Under the pieces are notes generated by a model. That model made no database searches. It was given only the letters and a program-made list of their open reading frames with translations, and was not told where the DNA came from. The position numbers and the translations under genes are program-made. From assembly GCA_024220525.1 (NCBI GenBank), contig JAMYWO010000088.1, forward strand, positions 60,786 to 109,583: a stretch of 48,798 nt of DNA, written 5' to 3'. This document shows, piece after piece, positions 1-13,051 of this stretch; the first letter of the stretch is position 1, and the number at the start of each line of letters is the position of its first letter. This DNA comes from Cochliopodium minus. Lineage: Eukaryota; Discosea; Himatismenida; Cochliopodiidae.

Positions 1-41
1 AAAAAAAGATTAGTTTTTGTTGATTTAAAAGAATTATATAT

Positions 42-373
42 TTAATTTAATTTACTTTTTACAAAATTTGATCCTCCTTGTGAATTTAAATGGGTGTTTT
101 CTCCTTTGGAACAAGATCCTTCCTTATTTTTTTGTTTTAAATCACTTTCTTTCAAAGAGCTCAAATATCCCTCTTGGTTTTTAGAGTTTCCTTTGTGTGA
201 TGTTCCATTATTTAAAATTGATGATCCTCCATGTTGATTTTCTTGTTTAATTAATTTATCTTCACTGAAATTAATTTTTAAAATTTTAATCATAAATTCA
301 AAAAAATTAAATCTTTTTACTTTGCATCTGTATTTTCAATTTTATTTCCTAAATTTTTTTGATTTTGTGACAT
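42..373 (-). CDS. Small hydrophilic protein, unknown function (2 exons)
   Basis: I do not recognise this gene. A start at 373 (MSQNQKNLG...) opens a 53-nt exon (373-321). It splices through a GTAAAA donor and a TTTCAG acceptor into exon 2 (264-42), giving 276 nt in frame and a 91-aa product. The protein is rich in Asn, Ser, Gly, Lys and Gln, with no hydrophobic segment and no signal peptide, and is probably disordered. A shorter reading starting at the ATG at 293 stays open, but the spliced model has better boundaries and a more uniform composition. The neighbouring gene starts 195 bp away on the other strand, so the two may share a promoter. There is no homology-based clue to its role. Confidence 0.5.
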
Positions 374-568
374 TTTGTCAGAATTTTGCTTTTTTTTTTT
401 ATTTTCTGAATAAACAATTATACTTTTTATTCAAAGTTTTTCAAATGTACACTTGGGGTGATTTGATCATATTTTGGTGTTTTTTGCTTTTCAGATAAAA
501 ATAATTAAAAAAAATTGTGGAGCTCAAAAAAATTAAGGTGATAATTTGTTTTACAAAGTGGAATCAAA
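374..568. promoter_or_regulatory. Short divergent intergenic region
   Basis: This is 195 bp of AT-rich DNA between two divergently starting small genes. Nothing else coding is visible. It must hold both promoters if both models are right. I see no motif I can name with confidence. Confidence 0.3.
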
Positions 569-820
569 ATGAACAATCTGAATAATAACAAAGAATTTTT
601 CCTTGCATTTGAGTTATTGCACTCCAAAAGTAAAGATAGTGCAAAGAATTTAGAAATATTATTAAAAGATGGAGAATCAAAGGTCAGAAGGGTAAAAGAA
701 ATATATATTGCAATTAAAGTATAAAGATTCACAAATTACAATAAAAAATAGGACTCATCTTCAAATATTAAAACATCAACAAATAATTTAAAGCTAAATC
801 AAGAATCAGAAAAGAATTGA
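569..820 (+). CDS. Small helical protein, unknown function (2 exons)
   Basis: I do not recognise this gene. The start at 569 (MNNLNNNKEFFLAF...) opens a 150-nt exon. A GTATAA donor at 719 and an AAATAG acceptor ending at 751 join exon 2 (752-820) in phase 0, giving about 72 aa in total. The first 45 residues have the alternating Leu/Lys/Glu pattern of amphipathic helix (FELLHSKSKDSAKNLEILL). The C-terminus is Ser/Asn-rich and looks disordered. Without the intron the frame stops within two codons, which supports the splice. It could be a small coiled-coil subunit of a larger complex, but nothing in the sequence shows which one. Confidence 0.45.
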
Positions 821-906
821 GAAGATAATTGTGAAAAGATTGTAGAAATAAAAACAAAATAAAATATTAAAAAATTATTAATCTATTTTAACATTTTTTT
901 TTTCTT

Positions 907-3900
907 TTAATTGTCTTTGAGAGGAGAAGATCTTCCCACAGTCTTCTTAATAGGGATACCACGACCACCTTCACCTTTAAGAGGAAGGGTTTTAGTGATA
1001 GGAGATTTGAGAGGGGAGTTTGGATTATCATTACGAAGAGGAGTGGAAGGGGATTTGACAACAGTCTTGATGGAAGTTTTCAACATTCCTCCCTTAACCA
1101 CAGGAATACCAGTAGCTCTGCCTCTTCCTCCACTTGTACCTTTAACAAGTAAAGAAGTTCCAGTAGTTGAAGTAGTTCCTCTACCTCCTTTCAAAGGAAT
1201 ACTTGAACCTATAAAAGAAAAAAAGAAAGAATTAAAATTGAAAATTGAATTAATTATTTTTAAATAAAATCAATTTCTTTTACCTTTAACTAGAGTCTTT
1301 GTTGGAAGTTCCTTTTTGATTCCACCTTCTGTTTTGGTAGGCAAAGTCTTTTGGGTGTTGGAAACATTAGGAAGAGGGGTTTCAGCCTCCTTGTAGAACT
1401 CACGACGGAAAGCCTTCAACTCTCTGTAAGCCTTATCGAGGGACTTCTGGGTGTTGTTCACAATACCCTGTTGTTCCAAACGAGCCTTGTTCAAAGCAAG
1501 CATGTTCTTTGGAAGATCGATGTTACCAGAGCTGGATTCTTTGATCATCTTTTGTTCGACAGAAGTCTTTGCAATCTCTCCCAAAGTCTTGGTAGCTTTG
1601 GTGACAGAGGATGCAGCATTGGAAAGCTTTTGTTGATTTGGGGAGAAGAGATCCAACTTTACTTTGGATGCAGATACGAGACGAGCAGTAGCAGAGTTGA
1701 CACAACGGGATGTTGCAACAATCAATTCAACACCAGATCCTTGATCTCCCTTTACGATACTGTTTGCAGCAGATACCAAATCTTGGGTGGTTTGTGCGAC
1801 TTGTTGAGCAGCAGAGATGAGACCCTTTGCCCATTGAGGATCCTTTCTGTAAGCATTTTCTTTGTTACTAGTTTGTCCCTTTTGTTGAATTTCATTTTGT
1901 GCGTTGATGGATGCTTGGAGGAGTTCATAAGCACGTTGAGTGACTTCTCTTGCAATCTCGAGGATTTGACCGGACAAATCACCTTCATCAAGACCCATTT
2001 GGGATTTAGGAGGAGCCTTCAAAAGTTCGTTCGCTGCTGCCAAAATCTGTTGGGCTGCCAACATCATTTCGTTGGACAATTCATCAGCCAAGGATTTCTC
2101 CAATTCGATTTCTTCACAGCCAGGAATGTTTCTGGTGGATTCGATTTGATTCTTGATTGAATTCTCCAAGATTTCATGTAAATCATTAAAGTCTCTTTCA
2201 AACTCCTCGTCATCTCTTCTTTGAATCTTACACATATCCAAGAACTTGGTTAATGCTTCTCCAGTTTCTTGCACGGAAGATACGATCATCTCTTTGTTTT
2301 TGCTTGTTTGAACATTTCCCAAAGATGCTTTGGTAGTTTGGATGTTCAACTCATATGCCTTTTGCAATTCTTCGCACATGGATTGAACTTCTCCAATGCT
2401 GGTACCGTTGGATTGATAGAGTTCGGTGATGGATTTGTAGATGTTTCTGATTGGTTCGATGATCTTTTCTGGATCAGACTTTTGAGTTCCAGGTGTGCTC
2501 GCAATCTCTTTTACCTTTTGACTGATTGATCCTTGAGTTTTTCCAATCAAAACAACACCTTCAAGTTGACCTGTTGGATAAAAAAAAGAAATTAAAATCG
2601 ATCAATTTAAAAAAATAAATAAAAATTATGAATTACTTCCTATAGATCCCTTTACAGTGCTCCTAACTTCTTGAATTGCTTCTACAAGATTTTTCAATTT
2701 CTCATTTACAATGCTATCGTTTTTGCTATTTCCTTGAGCATTCATCGCAGCAACAACAAGTTGTTGGGCTCTTTGACCAACCAACTTGGAGGAAGTCAAG
2801 ATATCACTTTGGGCTGAAACATCAGACAAAATACCTCCCAAAAGCTTTGAGTTTTCAGTAAACTTTGAAATAACAAGAGCGAGATCCTTTGCAGCTCTTC
2901 CCAAATCAGTTTGAGATCCTTTGATAGAACTGGTGAGTTGTTTAGAAACGTTGACGATTTCTTTGATGGTATCATCGAGTTCGTTTTGAGCGGAATCCAA
3001 AGGAATTCTTGAAGATACAAAATATTCTCCGGTGGTGGAAACCATTACTGCAGATTCAATAGATGCAACATTCTTTCTAATGATTGCAATTGCTTCTTTA
3101 CATTGTTTCTCTCCGGTAGCTCCTTCTCTTACAGCACTGATCAATGAGGTTACTCTTTCAGTGACTTCTTGAAAAGAACGAGAAAGTTGTTCAATATACA
3201 ATGGATTTTGACCTTTATCTACAGCGACAGTCTTTGAAGAGTTGATGATCTTCTTTGCAGAGTTTGCGAGCAATTTAGCACTTACGATCAATTCTTCTTT
3301 ATTTTGTTTTTCATCAGTGGCAGAAGATGCAATCTTTGCTGCTTTGATCATCAAACCAACAGACAAAGCAAGAGACTTGGATGGGTTACCAACTGATTCT
3401 GGCTCAGATTTAGCAGTGTGAAACAATTGGGTGATATCAAGAGCACAAGATTGAGCTTGCTCGATCAATTCGACTTGGCATTGTGCATACTTTTTGTCGG
3501 TCTTTTCAACAGGAGTGTCGAATTCCTTGAGTGAATCTTCGATCAATCCCATAGCTTCATCACAAGCTCTCAATCCCACAACGCCTCCTTTCAAAGAGTT
3601 TACAAGTTTTTGGATTTTATCTTTCATTTTGTTTGCGCTGTCCAAAAGACTTTGTTTGAGCTTCTTGTTGCTGTTGTTGATGGTAAGATCGGTACAAAGA
3701 TTTGCCAATTCAAAAGATTCATCAGCGACATCTTTTACCAATTCAAGATGTTCTACTTGGGTATCTTGATTTGTAGTTGTACCTGCAACTTGGATAGCCA
3801 CTTTAGAAGAATCAGTGACATGTTGGGAAAGAGACAATACAGACAAACCAACGTTTTCCCATTGATCTTCTTTTACATTTTCGATTACACCTTGTACACT

Positions 3901-6900
3901 TGTAAAGATTTTCTTTGCAATCTTGACCATTTCTTCTTGAGCTTGTTGATGGGACATTTCAGGAACGATTTCCAAGACACCTACAGCAGCACTCATAGAA
4001 CCATTGTCCAATTCGGTTACTGCTTTTTGCAAGTCAACCAATGCAGTTTCGCAACTTGTACTTCCAGGTGCGAGTTTCTTGGTTTGTTGTTTGAATTTCT
4101 TGATGGTTTCTCCCAATTCTCTTGCATGATCAGTCATTTGTTGAATACTTTGTTTATCTCCAGGATTCTTAGCAATGTTAGTTGCATTTCCTACCATGTT
4201 TTGGGTTGCGTTTGCAAGATCTCTTGCAGTGTTTAGTAATTCATTCAAAAGGTCAGATCCATTTGGGAGATTAGCAAGTTTGTTTACATTCAAAGCAAGT
4301 TTTTTTGCACTGTTAATACATTGTTTAGGATCGTTTGTATTCTTGATGTTTTGTGCAGCTTGGATGAGTTCTTTGAGATCAGGAGCGATTTGTTGAGAAA
4401 TTTCTTTGATCTTCAATTTGGTTGGTTGATCATTTACAGAACTGATGACACCTTGCATTGCTTTGTTGAGATTTTGCACATTTTTAGCAATACATTTTGT
4501 GTTTTCAACAATGGTGGATGGATCTTTTTCCATTTCTTTTACACATTCATTGATAGAAATTGCATAACTGATTGCTTCGGAAAGAGGAGAATAAGAACGA
4601 ACCATGTTGATAATTTCTGCAATACAACGAGCAGAGGTAATAGAGTGCATTCCAAGTTTCTCAGGTTCGACAGTGACAGATTGGATCATTTTGACAGCAG
4701 ATTCTCCCAATCTTTCAGTTGCCAAAGAAAGTTCGTGAAGACCAAAGTGTCCTTCAGGAATTTCATCTTTCATGCTTTGGGAGTCTTTCAACAATTTTGA
4801 TGCTTTTTCCAACTCTTGGATACCAGGAGTGGCTTCGTTCAAAGCTTGCAACAACTTTTGAACACTTTCTAAAACATATCTGTGTTCTTGTTGAAGTGTT
4901 TCTGCAGATTTATCATCAATTCTAGATGTACTTGCGCTCTCCAAAACTCTTACTGCATGTCCTCCCAAAATTTGAGTGTTTCTTATGATTTCAGCTTGAG
5001 CATTTTTATTTTTACATGCTACAGTCATTCTGTTTACACTGTTGATCAAAGTAGGCATTACAGATGCGACAGAGATAGCTGCTTGTTTAATTTGTTCTGG
5101 TGTTGCATTTTTGTCTAATGCAATTTGTACCATCTTACCAGTTGCGATAGCTACAGTTCTGGATTTTTGTTCTACTTCAGCTGACAAGTTTACAATGTCA
5201 CCAGGATTATATGAAGGAGAAAGTACCAATTGAGACAATGCTTTTTGTACTTGAACTGCTGCGATTTGACATTCTTCAGCACCAGTACCCTTTTGTGTAG
5301 TGGAAAGTAAGTCTTTGATTCTTTCTTGCAATTTCTTGGCGGCCTCCAAAAGAGATGGATCATCTTCATCACCTCCAAGAGAGGATCCTTTTGCTTTTTT
5401 GATCAAATCCAACAAATCTGGAATCATATCTTTTGTTGCATTGAGGATAGATTTTTGATTTTCTGTTCCAGAGGTGTTGGATGCAATTGCAATACTGCTT
5501 TGTGCAACGTCACCCATTGCATAAGCAAGTTTCTTAGAGTTCAACCCGACTTCGTGAGCATGTCTAAGATTAGAAATAGCTCTTGTTACTTCTAATAGAG
5601 ATGCCTTCAAGTTCTTTTCAGATTCTTCTCTAGATTGGTTTGGATGTAAAGCTCCAATTTCAGAATCCAAGATAGAGTTATCAAGATCCTTGTTGATCAC
5701 TCCAAATTCTTCAATGGCTTGATCGACGTCCTTATCTCCTGTGACTTCTCCTGCAAGACCACAAACGAAAACCAAAGCAGAAAGAGCTTTTCCTGATTCA
5801 TCAGATGAAAACTTGACAGCTTTTTTGGAGATGATATCATCAATCTTAGGTAAACAGTAACGAGTAGAATTGATGGCTTGTGCAAGCGGTTTTGCCAATT
5901 CTTTTGCAACAGAAACGAGTTTACTTTGCGCAATAAGGTTGTCTGGTTCAGAGGAAGCGTATTGTAATGCATCCAACAATTTTTGTACAGCCTTGGTTGC
6001 TACTTCAGAACTTTCGTACAATTTTCTTCTTGTTTGTGGATCGCTACCATCTTGGATTGCTCCTCTAGTAGTATTTGCAAATCCAGTAAGACATGCAGCA
6101 ACTGGTAAAAATATTATTATGAGTGATTAGGCGATAAAAGTAAATTAAAAAAAAAGAGATTTACCTTCTTTTGCTTTTGATCTAACATCAGTAAAGATTG
6201 AAAGTTTGTTTTTATCTCCAAGACATTCTCTTGTAAGATCTCCAACTTGCCTTGCTGCAAGAAGTAATTTTTTGAATGCATTTTGATCTTTTGGATCAGA
6301 AATGGAAGGCTTTGCACTCATTAACATCAATCTGGAAGCCTCTGCGAGTTTCTTTGCCCCTTCCAAAAGTTCAGTCTTTCTTGTAGGATCATTCACAGCA
6401 CAACTTTTAATGACATGCAAAAATTCGGGAATGAGCTTTGCAATGTTTTTGACTGCAAGACTGGTTGCAGGACCGTCTCCTTGTGTACGTTTAAGTTGAT
6501 TTATTCCATCAAGAATACCTCTAGCAACATTATTCATTTGTTCTTGATCTTGTGCAGTTTTGCTGGAAGCACATTCAGTTGCTTGAGCCAATTGCATGAG
6601 AGAATCAGAAACTTGTTTTGCAACTTGTAAAAGACGATTCAATTCACTTTCTGGGATTTTTGCGTTTGAGCAAAGACGTAATAACTTGTCACAATCGCTC
6701 TTTGAGTTTTTAGCAGAATCCAAGAGTTGTTGTTTTGCCAATGGATCAATAATAATAGGAGCCAACATATTTGCACAATCCAAGAGAGTTGCTCCTGTTC
6801 TTTTTGTGTTTTCCATTTGCATCTCAATGATATTTCTCATCTTTGGATCTTCTACTCCTATGATTGATTTTCCAGAGCTGTTTACGAGTCTGTTGATTGA

Positions 6901-9000
6901 ATCATAAACTTGTTTTGCAGATTCCAACAAAAGTTGTTCAGAAATAGGATCTGCCAAAACACCATTAACTGCTCCTTGCAAATAACCTGCTGCAGATCTC
7001 AAAGCACCAATAGCTCTCTTCAAGTTTTGTTTTGCAACTTGATTATTTGGATCATCCAACAATTCCTTTGAACATTGAAGAATTTCTGCAATAGCAGCTG
7101 CAATACGTCTATTGTTTGAATGGAATGTTATATATTTTAATATATTAAGAAATATAATTACCTTCCTGCTTCTATCAAGTTTTGATCTTCTGTTTCTCCA
7201 GATGCATTTCTAGCTGCGGTGATAAGTTCCTTAAGATTCCCGAGGACCTTTCTTGCTTTATCATTTGACAAATCAAAAGGATCAGATCCGAGACCACCAA
7301 GCAAATCACTCATTGCTCTACCCAAATTGGATGCAGCAGCCAACAAATCTTCTTTAAATTCACCAGGCATAGAAGCACTGGAAGGTTTGAGACCACCAAT
7401 TTGACCTCCAAGCATGTTAGCTTGTTGTGCAAAGGTAGACATATCTGAATCAATCTTTCTTTTTGCATTTTCTGTTGTTCCCATCTCCATCTCTTGTCTA
7501 CCGTGGAAAAACTCTGTTTCTCTGAAATCATCAGATGAATATTTTCCAATACCTACTTTAGTGGATGTGGAGACTTGAGCAACAGCGAAATAAGATTCAA
7601 CATCTTCCAAATTAGCAATATTTTTTCCTTCATCAACATCTTTATCTTGTCCTCTTTTCATGATACCAAACAAGATATCGATATATCCGTCCAACAATTC
7701 TTTAATTTCTCCACCTCTAACTGTTTGTACAATATAATAACCAGAAGAGTGAGAACCAAAATCAATGGTGAAAGAGTTTGGAGAGTGGGAGTATCTCTTA
7801 ACTGAAACCAATGGATATTGCTTGATTATTTCTTTGGTTTCAGCATCCATACGCATGATGGTACGACGAGTGATACCAAACAAAATTGCTTGAAGTTTCT
7901 TTTTTTCAGGATCTTTTTCTTTCACTTCAAATGTGGTGATACCATAAGTTGGCAATTCTCTATTTTATAATTTTTAAAAATTGAATTATCAAAAGGGAAT
8001 AATAATTTATATTTACCTGCATCTTTGTACATAACGTTGTTTTGCATTTTGTGTTGTCATACCAACGTGTTTTTCCCAAATTGCTTCAATTTCTTTCCAT
8101 AATTTCTTCTTCAATTTGGAATAGGTGGGTGGCAAATATTTTGCTTCTTCGAACCATTCAGCATTATGTTTCTTTTTATCAGCATTACCAACTTCAGCTT
8201 GCAATTGAACAGCAGCAAATTCTACAACTTGATGTTTCTCGCAAGGATAATCTCCAGAGATGATAGATTGTTTTGCTTGTGTATAAATCAAGTGAAGTTG
8301 CATTTCATTACTCTTATCAATATTGGCATCCGAAACGAAAAATTTCTTTTTGAAGGTCAATTTATCTCCTTCACTCAATTGTTCTTGTAAACTGACATCT
8401 CTATTGAGCCATTTTGGATATTTCAAATTTTTAGAGGATACTTGCAAACCATATTCTATATAAGCTGCTCTTTCGATTTGAAGCATATCACAAACTCTAT
8501 CAATAATATCTCCCACAAGAGAAGAATCATCGATACGAACCGTTTTTGTTGTTCCATCAATCAAAAATACTTTTATAGGTGTAAATTTTGATTTCCATAC
8601 TACAAGTTCCTAATTTTAAAAATATAAATATTATTATTTTCCCAATAAGAATTTATTTGAAAAATTATAGTTCAGTTGATATAAACAAGATTCTCATTTC
8701 ATATTATGAAAAATCTTTACCAAGTTATTCAAGTTTTGATTTGCAAGTGTTTTATCTTCTTTTAACCATCTTGCAGGTTCTCCAACCATAGCTGCTTTCA
8801 AAAGACCATATTCTGTATAATTTTCACCAACTGTGCCAAATTTGGCTTCTATTTGTTTTATTGCTTCAGCAACTGACATATCTGCATTGAATACCATAGC
8901 AGATATCTTTCCAGTCACTCCTATTTCTACCTATAAATAAATTACACAAAATTTAATATTTCAAATGATCTTCATAAATATTTACCTTCAATGATAGCAT
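907..9000 (-). CDS. TLN: Talin (integrin/actin linker), full length, 8 exons
   Basis: Cytoskeletal adaptor that links membrane receptors to F-actin. Exons: 9000-8986, 8930-8721, 8609-8017, 7959-7162, 7108-6165, 6101-2637, 2570-1284, 1208-907. They sum to 7614 nt and encode 2537 aa, close to the 2541 aa of vertebrate talin. The N-terminus MLSLKVEIG and the following ubiquitin-like fold match F0. F1 begins near residue 85 (IKVFLIDGTTKTVRIDDS). The F3 PTB-like domain begins at LPTYGITTF, near 273, and includes SFTIDFG and GYYIVQT. The rod is a long run of Ala-rich helices. The I/LWEQ actin-binding module is near 2240-2370 (YRKDPQWAKGLISAAQQVAQ). A helix like the talin dimerisation helix follows (LDKAYRELKAFRREFYK). 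The last roughly 120 residues are an unusual basic Gly/Pro/Ser/Thr tail with VKGG- and PLK-type repeats, in place of a villin headpiece. Family assignment is secure. Confidence 0.95.
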
Positions 9001-9389
9001 TTTATTTGTTTAATGTATGTGTTGATTATACTTTTTGAATTAAGAAGTATATTTGTGAATGAAAAACAAATAAATTTTTTTTATATTTTAATATTTTAAT
9101 TTTAATTGTTTATTTAAGTAATTTTCTTTATGCATTCAACAAAACAAGTTTTTCTATTCAAATAGAACTGAATTAAGTCAAATGGAAAGAATATTTCTTA
9201 TTTTCCAATTTTTTAAAAAGGATAATTTTTTTTTTAAAGATGTTGTCAGAAAATGGAAACAGCCATTGATAATTGGAAGAATATCAATAAATAAAGCTTA
9301 TTTCACTTTAGGAAAAGTGAATTTTAATTTTATATTTTTTTAAACAAGATATAAAATTAAAAAAAAAAAGGAAAAGTTAGATCAATCAA
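9001..9389. promoter_or_regulatory. Divergent talin / AP-2 alpha intergenic region
   Basis: 389 bp of AT-rich DNA between the divergent starts of talin and alpha-adaptin. I see no ORF or RNA gene. Both promoters must lie here or just inside the genes. No specific element can be named. Confidence 0.4.
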
Positions 9390-12300
9390 ATGAGCAGCAA
9401 AAATAAAATTAGGGGATTATACAATTTTATTTCAGAAGTCAGAGATTATATCCTTTCATATCTTGACACATTTCCAATCTATAATATATTTTAATACTTT
9501 TATATTTTATAAAATATACACCAAATTAACTCAATATAAAACAATATTCATTTTTGATTAAAAACTAATATCTCCTTAATGAAATTTTTTTTTTCCTCAA
9601 TATACGCACGACAATACAAGATGAATTAAAAAGAATCAACAAAGAAAAAGCAAAGATTAGAAAAAAATTTACAGAGAATAAGAAATTAACAGATTACGAT
9701 AAAAAGAAGGTAAATATGAATCATTTCCTCAAAATTATTCAAATATTTAACAGAAATTTGATTGTTTCACTTCAAATTGATCTCAAAAAAAATATTATTC
9801 GAATTTCATTTTTTCACAAAAAAGTATGTTTCAAAATTGATGTACATGTTCATGCTTGGATATGATGTGGAATTTGGGCATACACAAGCATTACATATAT
9901 TGAGTTCAATAGAATTCGCAAATAAACAAATGGTAAATAAAAAATAAAAATAAACGTTATAAATTTGAAAATACTTTATTATGGTCATATTTGAATTATC
10001 TCTCTGCGAATAAAATCAATTTCATCATTTTTAGGGATATTTAGCATTATCTCTATTACTTCACGAAACACATGAGATGATTCCATTAGTTATACACTCA
10101 TTTTTACAAGATTTAAATTCATCAAATGAATTGTTCCAAGGAATGGCTTTGAGTGCAATAGGAAGTATTGGAGGAAAAGAGATGGCAGAAAGTTTAGCTC
10201 CTTCTATAGAGAAGTTGTTGTTGAGCACTACAACAAAGACAGTTGTACGTAAAAAAGCAGCACTTGGTCTTTTGAAGCTATACAGAAGACAGCCCATTGT
10301 TATCCAAATGGATACATGGCCAGATAAGATCATTTCTTTGTTAACAACTGAGAAAAGCGTAGGTTTGTTGACATCTGTTCTTACTTTGGCGTTGGCCTTT
10401 GGAGAAGAACATCCCAAACTCTTTGAAGCAACCATCCCTGCAGTTGTATCTGTATTGAATAATGTAACTAATTTTTTTATTTATTTTTTATTTTTTTATT
10501 TATTTTTCATTCTTTCATTTTATTTAGCTTACTGGGTTGAAGTATTCTAAATCTTATAATTACTACACTGTTCCTTCTCCTTGGACCCAAATTAAAATAA
10601 TGAGGTTTTTAAGACTTCATGATAGCATAGATAAGGGACAAGTGGAAATACTAACACAAATCCTTTCAAAGTTAATAAGTCTGGTTCAAAAAATGAAGGC
10701 AAAAACAGTCAACCAAATGAATGCAACAAATTGTGTTCTCTTTGAAGCTATCAAACTTATTATCCATATTCAAGTAGTGTAATTTTGTTTAAATTTTTTG
10801 GATTTTTAATAATTAAAATATTTTAAAGGGACGAAAAGCTGATTGGGGACACAGTCAAAATTCTAGGAGAAGCATTGACTCATAAATTTGCAAATATTAG
10901 ATATTTAACACTTGAAGCTATGTCCAGGTTGGTAGCAACTTCGGAAAGTGTTGCGAAAATGGTCAAGAAACATCAAACAACAGTCATTTCTTCCTTGAAA
11001 GACACTGACATCAGTATTCGTAAAAGAGCATTGGACTTGCTCTATGGTATGTGTAACAAATCCACCTCCAAGCTTATTGTAAGAGAACTCTTGGATTACT
11101 TGGTAACCGCAGAATACGAAGTCAGAGAAGAACTTGCAACTAAAATAGCAATTTTAGCTGAAAAGTTTGCTTCTAACAAAGCGTGGTATGTAGATGTCAT
11201 TTTGAAACTAATTAGACTTGCTGGTGACGACGTACCTGATGATATCTGGCACAGAGTGATCCAAGTAGTTCTCAGCTGTAATGAGGAGGTACAAACTTAT
11301 GCTGCCCAGACTGTATATCAACAATTATTTAATCCTCACTGGAACGAAGTCACTGTTCGTGTGGCTTCTTATATCTTGGGTGAATTTGGTGGTTTGATTT
11401 CCAATGAAAATGGATCTGGTCCCTTCGAACAATTTGAACAATTACATTCCAAGTTTTCTCACTGTAACAATGTCACAAAGGTAATCTTTTTTGTTTTTTC
11501 TTTGTTTAAAAAAGAAATTAATTTTTGTTTCTTATTTACAGTCGATCTTGTTGACTACTTACGGAAAATTTTCCACTTTGTTTCCTGATAACCAAGAACT
11601 CCAAAAAATGATACAAAAAGTTTTTCAAATGTGTTCTAATTCTATTGATGAAGAAATTCAACAAAGAGCTATTGAATACCATACTTTGCTCACTACTAAA
11701 TCGGATCTCCTTGACACTGTGTTTGATCCTATGCCTGCTTGGGATGAAGTAGAAGGGGATTCTGAGGAAAGATCTGAAGGAGATGAGATCCCTTTCAATG
11801 AAACCATCAAACAACAAAATAGAGATGATGACAGCTTTTCTGATGACAATTCTGAGGAGGATCATAATCATGAATTAAAACAACAACATAATGTTAAAGT
11901 ACAACCTCAAAATCAATGGGCTACTCAGTTGATGGGAAACAATGTAAATGTTCAACCTAACATCAACACTGTACTTTCAGGAGGAATGACTAATCCTAAC
12001 TTGCTCATCAATAACAACATGGGTAACAATGTCAACCCTCACATCAATACTGTTCTTTCTGGACCAATGAGCAACCCCAATACCATCAGTCCCAACATTT
12101 TCATTCAAAGTCAACCTGTTGTAAACAACAATATCAATACTCAGATTACTCCTCCTTCATCTGAGACATTTAACAACGATGAAGCTTTCAATACTTTGAA
12201 TTTAACTGATCATGGTTACTTGTACAAGGATCAATTCTTGCACATAGGCATCAAATCCAAGTATGAAGGAGATGTAGGTTTCTTAAAGATTTTCTATGGA

Positions 12301-12894
12301 AATGTTTGCCCTCTTCCTTTGAAGAACTTTACAACCAAGGTTATCAACAACGCAAGCATCACTTTTTCTCAACAAGAAGCTCCCGTAAATGAAGTGGCTC
12401 CAAACGGAGGACAATCTTCGGAGCTGTTCAACTTGAAGTGTATCAATGAATTTGATTCTGCTCCTGTCCTTTTGGTTTCTTTCTCTTGTAATAATAATCC
12501 TGTCAACTTGTCTGTAAAGCTCTCCATCCTTCCAAACAAGTTCTCCCAACCTCTTTCTCTTGACGTCAACGGCTTTGCTACCAACTGGGGTAATCTTGCT
12601 AACGGAGAAACTCAAAACATTTTCAAAGTCTCCAAGGATGGCATCAACATCCCTACCATCAAACAAGTTTTCCAACGTTCTGGATTCTCAGTCTTGGAAG
12701 GCATTGATGGTAATGTCAACAACATTGTCGCTGCTTCTACTTTCACTTCCCTTTCAAAGCAAATCATCACTGTAGTTAGATTCGAAACCAATCCTCAGGC
12801 TGTCATGATCAGAGCCACTTGGAGATCTGGATCTCTCAACTTGGAGAAGGCTCTCAGAGAGTTGGTTCATTCTCAACTCGAAGAAAAGAAATAA
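9390..12894 (+). CDS. AP2A: AP-2 complex alpha-adaptin, 7 exons
   Basis: Large subunit of the clathrin adaptor AP-2, acting at the plasma membrane in endocytosis. Exons: 9390-9447, 9606-9709, 9825-9932, 10035-10463, 10528-10778, 10829-11480, 11542-12894. They sum to 2955 nt and encode 984 aa, near the family length. The N-terminus KIRGLYNFISEVRDC and then LKRINKEKAKIRKKF align with the alpha trunk start. The trunk continues with YVSKLMYMFMLGYDVEFGH, YYTVPSPWTQIK and RKRALDLLYGMCNKS. A hinge (about 604-740) is acidic and then Asn/Gln-rich, with an internal duplication of NTVLSGxMxNPN (DNA near 11940-12000 and 12024-12080). The appendage closes the protein (FATNWGNL, then RFETNPQAVMIRATWRSG). 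Intron 1 appears to be of the U12 AT-AC class. Confidence 0.95.
9448..9605 (+). other. Probable U12-type AT-AC intron in alpha-adaptin
   Basis: No GT-AG pair restores the reading frame between exons 1 and 2. An intron running from ATATCCTTT (the U12 AT-AC 5' splice consensus) to a terminal AC does. It joins T|GC into a Cys codon, exactly where animal alpha-adaptins read IRNC. A TCCTTAAT box at 9573-9580 matches the U12 branch consensus and lies about 26 nt from the 3' end, a little further than the usual distance. Confidence 0.8.
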
Positions 12895-13051
12895 TAAATA
12901 AAGCATACCTTTACCTTTATTTTATTTCAATTTCAATCCATTTTATTTGATTTACAATGTTTATTTTTTTTTTATATTTTTCAAAATAAAATTATTTTCA
13001 AAAAAAATAAAATTGCTTTTCTCAATATCCTCGCAAAAAAAATTTATTTCT

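Noticed and set aside
907-1267. Open frame on the plus strand opposite the talin tail
   Set aside because: It is the reverse of a repetitive Gly/Pro/Lys coding exon. The minus-strand frame splices correctly into talin.
1351-2160. Long plus-strand ORF (269 aa) rich in Leu, Ser and Cys
   Set aside because: It is antisense to the talin I/LWEQ exon; its composition is that of an antisense shadow and no known motif is present.
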